Below are positions 17,582 to 25,421 of a DNA stretch of 64,000 nucleotides, piece after piece (positions within the stretch are counted from its first letter, which is position 1; each line of letters starts with the position of its first letter). A program made the translations under genes and the position numbers. Below the pieces are notes generated by a model. That model saw nothing but the letters and a program-made list of their open reading frames with translations, was not told where the DNA came from and ran no database searches. This stretch comes from an uncultured Arthrobacter sp. (GTDB lineage: Bacteria > Actinomycetota > Actinomycetes > Actinomycetales > Micrococcaceae), in NCBI RefSeq assembly GCF_947493765.1, contig NZ_CANLSZ010000007.1, forward strand, positions 1-64,000, in the 5' to 3' direction.

Positions 17582-18673
17582 TCAGGCGACGGTGGTGCCG
17601 AAGAGCAGGCCGAGCAGGTAGGTGACGGCGGCGGCACCCAGGCCGATCCCCAGCTGGCGCAGCGCGAGGCGCAGCGGCGAGGCCCCGGAGAGGAGCGCGA
17701 CGACGGCCCCCGTGGCCAGCAGCGCCAGTCCCACCAGGACGCACGCCAGGACCACGGCGGCGACGCCCCCGAGTCCCAGCAGATACGGGAGCACGGGGAT
17801 GATCGCCCCGGCGGCGAAGAAGCAGAAGCTCGAGGCCGCGGCCCCCAGACCGGTGCCGACGGACTCGTGGTCGGGCAGGTCCTCCTCCGGCCGCAGCGAG
17901 AAGCTCGGATCGCAGTCGCAGTCCGCCATGCCCAGCCGCTCGGCGGCCCGGTGCTCGGCGGCGGCCGGCGTCATGCCGCGGGCCCGGTAGACCAGCACCA
18001 GCTCGTTCGCCGCGATGTCCAGCTGCTTCGCGGCGGTGAGGGTGATCTGCGTGGGGCGCGACGCCGAGAGCAGCTCGCGCTGGGAGCGGACGGAGACGTA
18101 CTCGCCGGCTCCCATCGACAGCGCTCCCGCCAGCAGACCGGCGAGCCCGCTGAAGAGGATGAAGGCGGGGGACACCCCCGTGGCGCCGATCCCGATGACC
18201 AGTGCGAGATTGCTCACCAGGCCGTCGTTCGCCCCGAACACGGCCGCCCGGAAGTTGCCCGAGAGCCTGGTCCGCCCGCGCGTCGCCAGGCCCCGCACCA
18301 CCTCCTCGTGGATCTGCTCGTCCGCCACCATGGCGTCCGTCGCGGAGGGATCGGCGGCGTAGGGGGAGCGACCCTCGGCCCGCTGGGCCAGGGCGAGGAC
18401 GAAGACGGACCCGAACCGGCGCGCGAACCAGCCCAGGACGCGGTTGCGGAGCGAGGGGCGCAGCGGACGCCCGGCGTGCTCGCCGAGCAGCGCGAGCCAG
18501 TGCGCCTCGTGGCGACCCTCGGCCTCGGCCAGCCCGAGGAGGATCTCGCGCTCCTCGCCCTCGCGGCGACGGGCGAGTTCCCGGTAGATCGCGGCCTCGG
18601 CACGCTCGTCGGCCAGGTGCTGGCGCCACCGCCTGACGTCGTCGGGCGTCGGGGGCTGCTGGGGGTGTATCAC
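17582..18673 (-). CDS. MbfA-like ferritin/VIT1 fusion protein
   Basis: A 363-residue fusion of an N-terminal rubrerythrin/ferritin-like domain (about 1-140) to a C-terminal VIT1/CCC1 membrane transporter domain. The ferritin part has the iron ligands of helix pairs: ERAEAAIYRELARRREGE, EAEGRHEAHW and DEQIHEE. The membrane part has the family's FGANDGLVSNLALVIG, GALSMGAGEYVSV and a late cluster of two to three spans. Relatives (MbfA of alphaproteobacteria) export iron and protect against peroxide stress. CDCDP within the cytoplasmic loop is a possible extra metal site. GTG start with GGAG upstream. Divergent from fadD, no partner gene. Confidence 0.88.
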   Translation of the reverse strand: MIHPQQPPTPDDVRRWRQHLADERAEAAIYRELARRREGEEREILLGLAEAEGRHEAHWLALLGEHAGRPLRPSLRNRVLGWFARRFGSVFVLALAQRAEGRSPYAADPSATDAMVADEQIHEEVVRGLATRGRTRLSGNFRAAVFGANDGLVSNLALVIGIGATGVSPAFILFSGLAGLLAGALSMGAGEYVSVRSQRELLSASRPTQITLTAAKQLDIAANELVLVYRARGMTPAAAEHRAAERLGMADCDCDPSFSLRPEEDLPDHESVGTGLGAAASSFCFFAAGAIIPVLPYLLGLGGVAAVVLACVLVGLALLATGAVVALLSGASPLRLALRQLGIGLGAAAVTYLLGLLFGTTVA

Positions 18674-18969
18674 GGGGCTCCGGGGGTCAGGCCCGCGCCG
18701 TCCCGGTCCGAAGAGGATCTCGGCCGGGGTACGCGGATGCGTCGAACAGGGCCGAAGGTCTCGCTCGCCGTCTCACCGGTGGACTGCCGGGCACCTCGGT
18801 GCCAGTATGTCGACAGGCCTCGCGTCTGCACGCGGAGCTACTCCCCTTCGCCGCACAATCCTACCGTGTGACGACGGCGGGCCCCGTTCGCCCCCGGCAG
18901 GTGTGCGGGGTCCGGTAACGTGACTCCTCGGCCCGTATCGGGGTCGGACGGACAAGAGGAAGCAGACTC

Positions 18970-20700
18970 ATGGATCTGGCAGCCAGACCGTGGCTGGCGA
19001 GCTACGCACCCGGCGTGCCGACGACGTTCGACGTGCCCGAGGGCACCCTCACCGATGTGCTCGAGGCATCGGTGGGAACGTACGGCGCCACGACGGCGCT
19101 CGAGTTCTTCGGGGCGTCCACCAGCTACCGGGAGCTCGGGGACGCCGTGGACCGCGCCGCGGCGGGCCTGAAGGCGCTCGGCGTCACCCACGGCGACCGC
19201 GTGGCCCTCGTACTCCCGAACTGCCCGCAGCACATCATCGCCTTCTACGCGGTGCTCCGGCTCGGGGCGATCGTCGTCGAGCACAACCCGCTCTACACCG
19301 ACCGGGAGCTCCGGCACCAGTTCGAGGACCACGGGGCGAAGCTCGCGATCGTCTGGGACCGGGTGGCGCCGCGCATCCAGCGGTTCCCGGCGGACATCGC
19401 CGTCACCACCGTGGTCCGGGTGGACCTCATCAGCGCGATGCCAATGTCCCGCCGGCTCGCGCTCGCGCTGCCCCTCAGGCGTGCGCGCGAGGCCAGGACC
19501 GCGCTGACGACGACGGACGAGCTCTCCGGCCCACGGACGCTCGTGGCCTGGAAGGACCTGCTCCGGCACCGCCGCCTGCCGCAGCGGCACCCGCGCCCCG
19601 CAGCGACGGACACCGCGGTGCTGCAGTACACCAGCGGCACCACGGGCGTCCCGAAGGGGGCGATCCTCACGCACCGCAATCTGCTGGCGAACGCCGCGCA
19701 GGGCCGGGCCTGGGTGCCCGGGCTCGACGCCGGACGCGAGACGGTCTACGCGGTGCTGCCCATGTTCCACGCCTACGGGCTCACCCTCTGCCTCACCTTC
19801 GCCATGAGCATCGGTGCGAAACTCGTCCTCTTCCCGCGCTTCGACGTCGGGCTGGTCCTGGACGCCGCGAGGAAGAGCCCGCCCACCTTCCTGCCCGCCG
19901 TGCCGCCCATCTACGATCGCCTCGCCGCCGGCGCGGCGGAGCGCGGGGCGGATCTGCGCAGCATCCGCTTCGCCATCTCCGGCGCCATGAATCTGCCGGA
20001 ATCGACGGTCGAGACCTGGGAGGCCGCCACGGGCGGCTATCTGATCGAGGGCTACGGACTCACGGAGACCTCCCCGATCGTGGCGGGCAATCCGATCGGC
20101 CCCACCCGGCGCCCGGGCACGGTCGGTGTCCCGTTCCCCGGCACGGAGGCGCGGATCGTGGACCCCGACGCCCCCGACGTCGACCGCGCCCCCGGCGAGA
20201 CGGGGGAGCTGCTGATCCGCGGCCCGCAGGTGTTCCAGGGCTACTGGCGCAGGCCGGAGGAGACCCAGGCCGTCCTGCTCGACGACGGCTGGTGCCGCAC
20301 GGGCGACATCGTCCGGATGGACGAGGACCACTTCATCACCATCGTGGACCGCATCAAGGAACTCATCATCACCGGCGGGTTCAACGTGGCGCCGTCCGAG
20401 GTCGAGCGGGCGCTGCTGAACCACCCCGCTGTGGTGGACGCCGCCGTCGTGGGCCTGGCGCGTGCCGAGGGCGGCGAGGACGTCGTCGCCGTCGTCGTCC
20501 TCGCGCCGGACACGGAGCTCGATGTCGAGGCGCTGCGTTCCCACTGCCGCGACGCGCTCGCGGCCTACAAGGTTCCCCGGACGGTCGTGCAGGCACAGGA
20601 CCTGCCCCGGTCCCAGATCGGGAAGATCCTCCGGCGCGAGGTCCGCGCCCGACTGCTCAACGATGGCCTCCCGGCCGAAGGAAAAGGTGACCGCCGATGA
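18970..20700 (+). CDS. fadD: Long-chain fatty acid--CoA ligase
   Basis: Adenylate-forming enzyme that activates fatty acids to acyl-CoA for beta-oxidation or lipid synthesis. The 576 residues carry the P-loop-like YTSGTTGVPKGA motif near residue 220, YGLTETSP (A5), RTGDIVRMDEDHFITIVDR (A7-A8), the KELIITGGFNV hinge and a C-terminal SQIGKILRRE with the catalytic lysine. Length and motif order are standard for FadD. It is preceded by AGAGGAAG. Its stop overlaps the start of the AI-2E family gene, so the two are co-translated. Confidence 0.93.
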   Translation: MDLAARPWLASYAPGVPTTFDVPEGTLTDVLEASVGTYGATTALEFFGASTSYRELGDAVDRAAAGLKALGVTHGDRVALVLPNCPQHIIAFYAVLRLGAIVVEHNPLYTDRELRHQFEDHGAKLAIVWDRVAPRIQRFPADIAVTTVVRVDLISAMPMSRRLALALPLRRAREARTALTTTDELSGPRTLVAWKDLLRHRRLPQRHPRPAATDTAVLQYTSGTTGVPKGAILTHRNLLANAAQGRAWVPGLDAGRETVYAVLPMFHAYGLTLCLTFAMSIGAKLVLFPRFDVGLVLDAARKSPPTFLPAVPPIYDRLAAGAAERGADLRSIRFAISGAMNLPESTVETWEAATGGYLIEGYGLTETSPIVAGNPIGPTRRPGTVGVPFPGTEARIVDPDAPDVDRAPGETGELLIRGPQVFQGYWRRPEETQAVLLDDGWCRTGDIVRMDEDHFITIVDRIKELIITGGFNVAPSEVERALLNHPAVVDAAVVGLARAEGGEDVVAVVVLAPDTELDVEALRSHCRDALAAYKVPRTVVQAQDLPRSQIGKILRREVRARLLNDGLPAEGKGDRR

Positions 20701-22049
20701 CCACTCCCGCCCAGCTGGGAAACTCCGCCCCGAAGGGACCCTGGCGCGACAGCCTCGGTAACGCCAGCATCAGGGCGGCGCAGGTCCTGCTGCTCCTGGT
20801 GCTGATCGTCGGCGCCGTCTACGCGCTGATCCAGGTCCAGCTCGTGGTGATCCCGATGCTGCTCGCCCTCATCCTCGCCGCGGCGATCGGCCCGTTCGTC
20901 AACTGGCTCCGCCGGAAGGGCTGGGCCGCCTCCGCCGCCACGGCCGCGGCCTTCCTGCTCCTGCTGCTGGTCTTCAGCGGTCTGATCACGGGCATCGTGT
21001 TCGCCGTCGTCGGGCAGGCCGACCAGCTTGTCTCCAGTGCCACCGAGGGCTTCGACAAGCTCTACGCCCTCGTCCAGAACGGACCCATCCCCGTCGACGA
21101 CGCGCAGATCCAGCAGGCGCGCGACTGGGTGGTGGACTTCGCCACGAGCAGCACCGTGGGTGCCGGCGCCATCTCCGGGCTGAGCGCGGCCGGGAACTTC
21201 TTCGCGGGCGCCGTGCTCATGGTGGTCATCCTCTTCTTCTTCCTCAAGGACGGCGAGAAGATCTGGGCCTTCATGCTCCGTGCCTTCAAGGGCAAGCGCC
21301 TCGTCAAGGCACGCCGCGTGGGGGAGAGCGGCATGACGGTCCTCGGGGGTTACATCCGGGGGACCGCCATCGTGGCGCTCGTCGACTCCGTGTTCATCGG
21401 CCTCGCCCTCTTCTTCCTGGGTGTGCCGCTCGCACTGCCCCTGGCGGCGATCGTCTTCATCGGCGCGTTCATCCCGCTCGTCGGTGCGACCCTCGCCGGT
21501 GTGCTGGCGGCCCTGATCGCTCTCGTGGCCAACGGGCCGCTGGTCGCCCTGTTCGTGATCATCGCCGTGGTCGTGGTGAACCAGCTCGAGGGGAACTTCC
21601 TGCAGCCCGTGGTCATGGGCCGCACGCTGCAGGTGCACGCGCTCGTGATCCTGGTCGCCCTGACCGCCGGCACGGTGCTGGCCGGGATCATCGGGGCCAT
21701 TCTCTCCGTGCCCGTGGCCGCTGTCGGCTGGGCCGCCATCAAGGCGTGGAACCAGGAGGACGACGACGACATCACCGACGAGGAGATCGCGGACGCCGAG
21801 CAGCGCACCGCGCTCGACGAGACGGGCAGGGGTCTGAGCTCCACCCCGAAGGAGGATCACGCGCGCCGCAGGGCCGCGGCGGACGTCGCCGTGGAGGTTG
21901 CCGACGGCCGCCGTACGGTCGCGGAGCGTCCGGTCGACGAGTCGGACGGCGACACCGGCGACACCGATGACACCGGCGACACCGATGACACCGGCTCCAC
22001 CGAGGGCCGGTCGGGGCGGGGCGGCGGTTCGTCGCCCGCGCCGCGCTAG
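20697..22049 (+). CDS. AI-2E family transporter (PerM/YdiK type)
   Basis: Membrane protein of the AI-2E exporter (PerM) family with about eight spans: two near residues 25-80, one near 85-105, then a periplasmic/extracellular loop (140-175), spans near 180, 225, 255-290 and 320-345. The motif FLKDGEKIW and the closing NQLEGNFLQPVVMGRTLQVH are diagnostic. Family roles include sodium/proton antiport and permease-like export; a true autoinducer role is not implied. The last 100 residues are a charged cytoplasmic tail with an Asp/Thr repeat. ATG overlaps the fadD TGA. Confidence 0.88.
   Translation: MTTPAQLGNSAPKGPWRDSLGNASIRAAQVLLLLVLIVGAVYALIQVQLVVIPMLLALILAAAIGPFVNWLRRKGWAASAATAAAFLLLLLVFSGLITGIVFAVVGQADQLVSSATEGFDKLYALVQNGPIPVDDAQIQQARDWVVDFATSSTVGAGAISGLSAAGNFFAGAVLMVVILFFFLKDGEKIWAFMLRAFKGKRLVKARRVGESGMTVLGGYIRGTAIVALVDSVFIGLALFFLGVPLALPLAAIVFIGAFIPLVGATLAGVLAALIALVANGPLVALFVIIAVVVVNQLEGNFLQPVVMGRTLQVHALVILVALTAGTVLAGIIGAILSVPVAAVGWAAIKAWNQEDDDDITDEEIADAEQRTALDETGRGLSSTPKEDHARRRAAADVAVEVADGRRTVAERPVDESDGDTGDTDDTGDTDDTGSTEGRSGRGGGSSPAPR
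21951..21994 (+). repeat. 18-bp coding tandem repeat in the AI-2E family gene
   Basis: The unit GACACCGGCGACACCGAT is present twice exactly with a partial third copy and encodes repeated Asp-Thr-Gly-Asp-Thr-Asp. It lies in the disordered C-terminal tail, so copy number may vary between strains without harming the membrane domain. Confidence 0.85.
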
Positions 22050-22094
22050 GGCGGTACGGATCTGCAGGTCCGCAGGTCCGCACTGCTGTGCCCG

Positions 22095-22115
22095 CGGGCT
22101 GGTCGAATCAGCCCG
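22095..22115. terminator. Weak bidirectional hairpin between convergent genes
   Basis: CGGGCTG and CAGCCCG pair over seven bases with a seven-base loop, in the 70-base gap between the AI-2E gene and the convergent symporter gene. An 8-bp tandem repeat (GCAGGTCC at 22064-22079) lies beside it. Confidence 0.45.
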
Positions 22116-22121
22116 GTCGGA

Positions 22122-23614
22122 TCAGCGGGGCAGCTCCGCCGGGGTCTCCTCGGGCACGTCTCCGGCCACGCGGCGGTCCCAGGCCGCCATGACGGCGGGG
22201 CTGGTGGGTCGGGTGGCCAGCGAGACGACGACGTACACGAGGGCCGAGACCCCCAGGCCCCAGTAGATCGGGTCGTTGGCGTAGATGCCGTCGTACGGCG
22301 CCTCGGCGGTGATCTCGAGGTAGGCCATGACGCCGAGGGTCACGAGGGTGCCCGCCGCCATGGACGCTCCGGCGCCGACCCCGTTGCCGCGGCGCCAGAC
22401 GAGCCCTCCGATGATGGAGACGAGGAGCCCGCCCACCAGGATGTCGTAGGCGATGGTCAGGGCCGCGACCACGTCCTGCACCACCACGGCCAGGCCGAGG
22501 GTGACGATCCCGAGGCCGAGCACCCACCAGCGGCTCCCGGAGACGTCGTCGGACACCGGGCGCTCGTCGCCGCCCCGTCCGAACCAGCCCCCCACGAACG
22601 GTACGACGTCGGTGCGGGCCACCGTCGCGGCGGCGATCAGAGCGCCGGAGGCCGTGGACATCATCGCGGCGACCGCGGCGGCGAGGACCAGGCCCCCGAT
22701 GCCGACCGGCAGCACGTTGAGGGCGATGTCTGCGTAGACGTCGTCGCGCGACTCGATCACGGGCAGGATCACGCTGGCACTCATGCCGATCACCGCCCCC
22801 GCGATGCCGTAGAGGATGCAGTAGATCCCGGCGGCCGAGCCACCCCAGCGGGCCACCTGCGGTGTGCGGGAGGTGAAGACCCGCTGCCAGATGTCCTGCC
22901 CGATCAGCAGTCCGAGGGTGTACACCACGAAGTAGGTGATGATGCTCTGCGCGCCGATGCCGGTGATGCTGAAGAACTCGTCACCCGCGCGGTCGGCGAT
23001 GCCGTCGAATCCACCGGCCGCGGCGAGCGAGAAGGGCAGCATCAGGGCGAAGACGCCGATGGTCTTGATCACGAACTGGGCCATGTCGGCCAGGGTGATG
23101 GACCACATCCCGCCGATGGTCGAGTAGACGAGCACGATCGCCCGCCGACGGCGATGGACAGCGCGCGGTCCCACCCGAACAGCACCACGAAGATGGTGGC
23201 GTAGGCCCCGGTGGAGGTGGCGCAGAGCATGAGCGTGTAGGCGAGCATCACGATGCCCGAGACCCGGGTGGCCCGGTGGCCGTAGCGCAGCGTGAGCATC
23301 TGCGAGACCGTGTAGATCTTCAGCTTCTGGATGGTGGGGGCGAAGAGGAGGCTCAGCAGCAGGACGCCGGTGCCGATGGCCACCACGAGCCACATGCCCG
23401 AGATGCCGTACTGGTAGCCGAGGCCCACACCTCCCACGGTGGACGCACCTCCCAGGACCACGGCGGCCATGGTCCCGGTGTAGAGGAGGGGTCCGAGGCG
23501 CCGGCCCGCGACGAGATAATCGCTCGTGGTGCGGGTGCGGGACTTGCCCCACCAGCCGAAGCCGAGCATGGCCACGAGGTAGACCACCACGATGGAGATG
23601 TCGAACAGGTGCAT
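22122..23614 (-). pseudogene. Sodium:solute symporter (SSS family), frameshifted
   Basis: A carrier of the SSS family, about 497 codons, read in two frames. The first segment starts MHLFDISIVVVYLVAMLGFG at 23614 and has the motifs WWGKSRTRTTSDYLVAGRR and TYTVS-like KIYTVSQMLTLRYG. Near codon 157 the frame shifts: the + strand has CCC at 23141-23143 where one more C would join SIAVGG to IVLVYSTIGGMWS and keep the rest of the protein in frame to 22122. As given, the carrier would be truncated. The gene is divergent from the XRE-cupin gene, and the neighbouring ureohydrolase and ThDP enzyme suggest an arginine-like, guanidino or other polar substrate. A sequencing error is possible. Confidence 0.87.
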
Positions 23615-23691
23615 GATGGGCCTTCCGGGTGCGAGCGGAGGAGTGTCCTCCTCCCGGTAAGCTTCCCTGATCGCCGCCGGAGAGGACAACC

Positions 23692-24273
23692 ATGAAGGCA
23701 CTGCCCATCGAGCCGTCCAATGCGCCCGTCGCCATCGGATCGCGCATCCGTGCCGCGCGGCAGGCCCAGCGGATGACGATCGAGCAGGTGGCTGCCTCGA
23801 CGGGGCTGACCAAGGGCTTCCTCAGCAGGGTCGAGCGTGATCTGACCTCCCCGTCCGTGGCGTCGCTCGTGACACTGTGCCAGGTGCTCTCGATCCCCAT
23901 CGGCGACCTGTTCCTCCAGCCGGAGACCTTCCTGACGAGACTCCCGGAGGCGCCCAGGATCAGCCTCGGCGGCGAGGGCATCGAGGAGACCCTGCTGACG
24001 GCGCGCTCGGAGCGCCGGCTCCAGCTGATCCGTGCCGTCGTCGAGCCGCACGGCCGGGGGGAGGACGAGCTCTACTCCGTGGACTGCGAGGTGGAGGTGC
24101 TCCACGTGGTCTCCGGCCGGCTGGAGCTGATCTTCTCGAACGATCGCTACGATCTCCGCGCCGGGGACACCCTCACCTTCCCGGGGCGGGAACCGCACAC
24201 CTGGGCCAACCCGGAGGATCACGAGGCGGTCGTCCTGTGGACCCTGGTGGCCGCCGCCACCGGCCGGTCGTAG
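23692..24273 (+). CDS. XRE-family regulator with C-terminal cupin domain
   Basis: A 193-residue transcription factor: helix-turn-helix of the Xre type at about 16-70 (RIRAARQAQRMTIEQVAASTGLTKGFLSRVERD) and a cupin domain at about 105-185 (SVDCEVEVLHVVSGRLELIF, GDTLTFPGREPHTWANP). Proteins of this architecture sense a small metabolite in the cupin and control adjacent catabolic or transport genes. The position between a symporter gene and the ureohydrolase/ThDP operon suggests it regulates both; the inverted repeat at 24344-24383 is a candidate site. GGAGAGG precedes the ATG at 23692. Confidence 0.9.
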   Translation: MKALPIEPSNAPVAIGSRIRAARQAQRMTIEQVAASTGLTKGFLSRVERDLTSPSVASLVTLCQVLSIPIGDLFLQPETFLTRLPEAPRISLGGEGIEETLLTARSERRLQLIRAVVEPHGRGEDELYSVDCEVEVLHVVSGRLELIFSNDRYDLRAGDTLTFPGREPHTWANPEDHEAVVLWTLVAAATGRS

Positions 24274-24278
24274 GGGTG

Positions 24279-24298
24279 CCGGCGCCTGTCGGCGCCGG
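24279..24298 (+). terminator. Hairpin after the XRE-cupin gene
   Basis: CCGGCGCC and GGCGCCGG form an eight-base-pair stem around TGTC, six bases after the regulator stop. It separates the regulator from the ureohydrolase operon. Confidence 0.6.
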
Positions 24299-24343
24299 TC
24301 GGCGCGGCGGGAGGCAGCCGGGATCCTTGACCCCGTCGAAGCC

Positions 24344-24383
24344 GCCCAATAGCCTTGGGAAAAACCTTTGATTCATATTGGGC
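24344..24383. promoter_or_regulatory. 8-bp inverted repeat before the ureohydrolase operon
   Basis: GCCCAATA at 24344-24351 is exactly mirrored by TATTGGGC at 24376-24383, with 24 bases between. The spacer is unusually AT-rich for the region (TTGGGA at 24355-24360, then TTTGATTCATATT) and probably contains the promoter. It sits 25 bases before the chosen start of the ureohydrolase and is a likely binding site for the XRE-cupin regulator, though the same sequence is not found in the regulator/symporter gap. Confidence 0.5.
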
Positions 24384-24407
24384 AACTCATCGGGTGGCCC
24401 GGAACGG

Positions 24408-25421
24408 ATGGCTGCTGTGGAAGAAGAGCGCATCACCGGCGGCGGTCGGCTGGGCCCCATCGATTCCGCCCGCACTCCCCGCTATGCCGGAGCGGCGACC
24501 TTCGCGCGCCTGCCGCGGCTCGACCAGGTGGAGCACGCGGACGTCGCGGTGGTCGGCGTGCCGTTCGACTCGGGTGTCTCCTACCGCCCGGGAGCGCGGT
24601 TCGGCGGCAACGCGATCCGCGAGGCCTCACGCCTGCTGCGTCCCTACAACCCGGCGCTGGCCGTCTCGCCCTTCGAGCGCGTGCAGGTGGCCGACGCCGG
24701 GGACATGGCCGTCAATCCGTTCAACATCGGCGAGGCCATCGAGACGGTGCAGCAGAACGCGCTGGATCTCACCGCGAACGGCACGCGGCTCGTGACCCTG
24801 GGCGGGGACCACACGATCGCCCTGCCGCTGCTGCGGGCCGCGACCGAACGGGCCGGCCAGCCCGTGGCGATGCTCCACTTCGACGCGCACCTCGACACGT
24901 GGGACACCTACTTCGGTGCCGAGTACACCCACGGCACCCCGTTCCGCCGCGCCGTGGAGGAGGGCATCCTCGACACCGAGGCCATCTCCCACGTGGGGAC
25001 GCGCGGGCCGCTCTACGGCGTCCGCGACCTCGAGGACGATCGCCGCTTCGGCTTCGGCATCGTGACGTCCTCCGACGTCTACCGCAAGGGCGTCGACGAG
25101 ATCGTGGACCAGCTGCGCACCCGGATCGGATCCAGGCCGCTCTACGTCTCGGTGGACATCGACGTCCTCGATCCCGCGCACGCCCCGGGCACCGGCACGC
25201 CCGAGGCCGGCGGCATCACGAGCCGCGAACTGCTCGAGATCCTCCGCGGCCTGCGCGGGCTGAACCTCGTCGGCGCCGACGTCGTCGAGGTGGCCCCGGC
25301 CTACGACCATGCGGAGATCACCGGTGTCGCCGCGTCCCACGTGGCGTACGACCTCGTCACGCTCCTGGCGGATACCCTGACCCCAGGGACATCCGACACC
25401 ACGACCCCCGAGGACCAGTAG
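24408..25421 (+). CDS. Agmatinase/guanidinobutyrase family ureohydrolase
   Basis: A manganese enzyme of the ureohydrolase superfamily that releases urea from a guanidino compound. The 337 residues keep all metal ligands: GGDHT (132-136), DAHLD (159-163) and DID (250-252), the last in [19 protein letters not shown], a form typical of agmatinase/guanidinobutyrase rather than arginase. ATG 24408 is chosen; a TTG at 24378 would overlap the inverted repeat. The stop is directly followed by the ThDP enzyme, so they form a tight operon. Substrate is inferred as 4-guanidinobutyrate or a similar guanidino acid; agmatine remains possible. Confidence 0.9.
   Translation: MAAVEEERITGGGRLGPIDSARTPRYAGAATFARLPRLDQVEHADVAVVGVPFDSGVSYRPGARFGGNAIREASRLLRPYNPALAVSPFERVQVADAGDMAVNPFNIGEAIETVQQNALDLTANGTRLVTLGGDHTIALPLLRAATERAGQPVAMLHFDAHLDTWDTYFGAEYTHGTPFRRAVEEGILDTEAISHVGTRGPLYGVRDLEDDRRFGFGIVTSSDVYRKGVDEIVDQLRTRIGSRPLYVSVDIDVLDPAHAPGTGTPEAGGITSRELLEILRGLRGLNLVGADVVEVAPAYDHAEITGVAASHVAYDLVTLLADTLTPGTSDTTTPEDQ

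Noticed and set aside
24284-24407. Guanidine riboswitch before the ureohydrolase
   Set aside because: I found no ACGR hairpin pair (guanidine-II) nor GGACGAGG-type guanidine-III sequence here; only the inverted repeat stands out.
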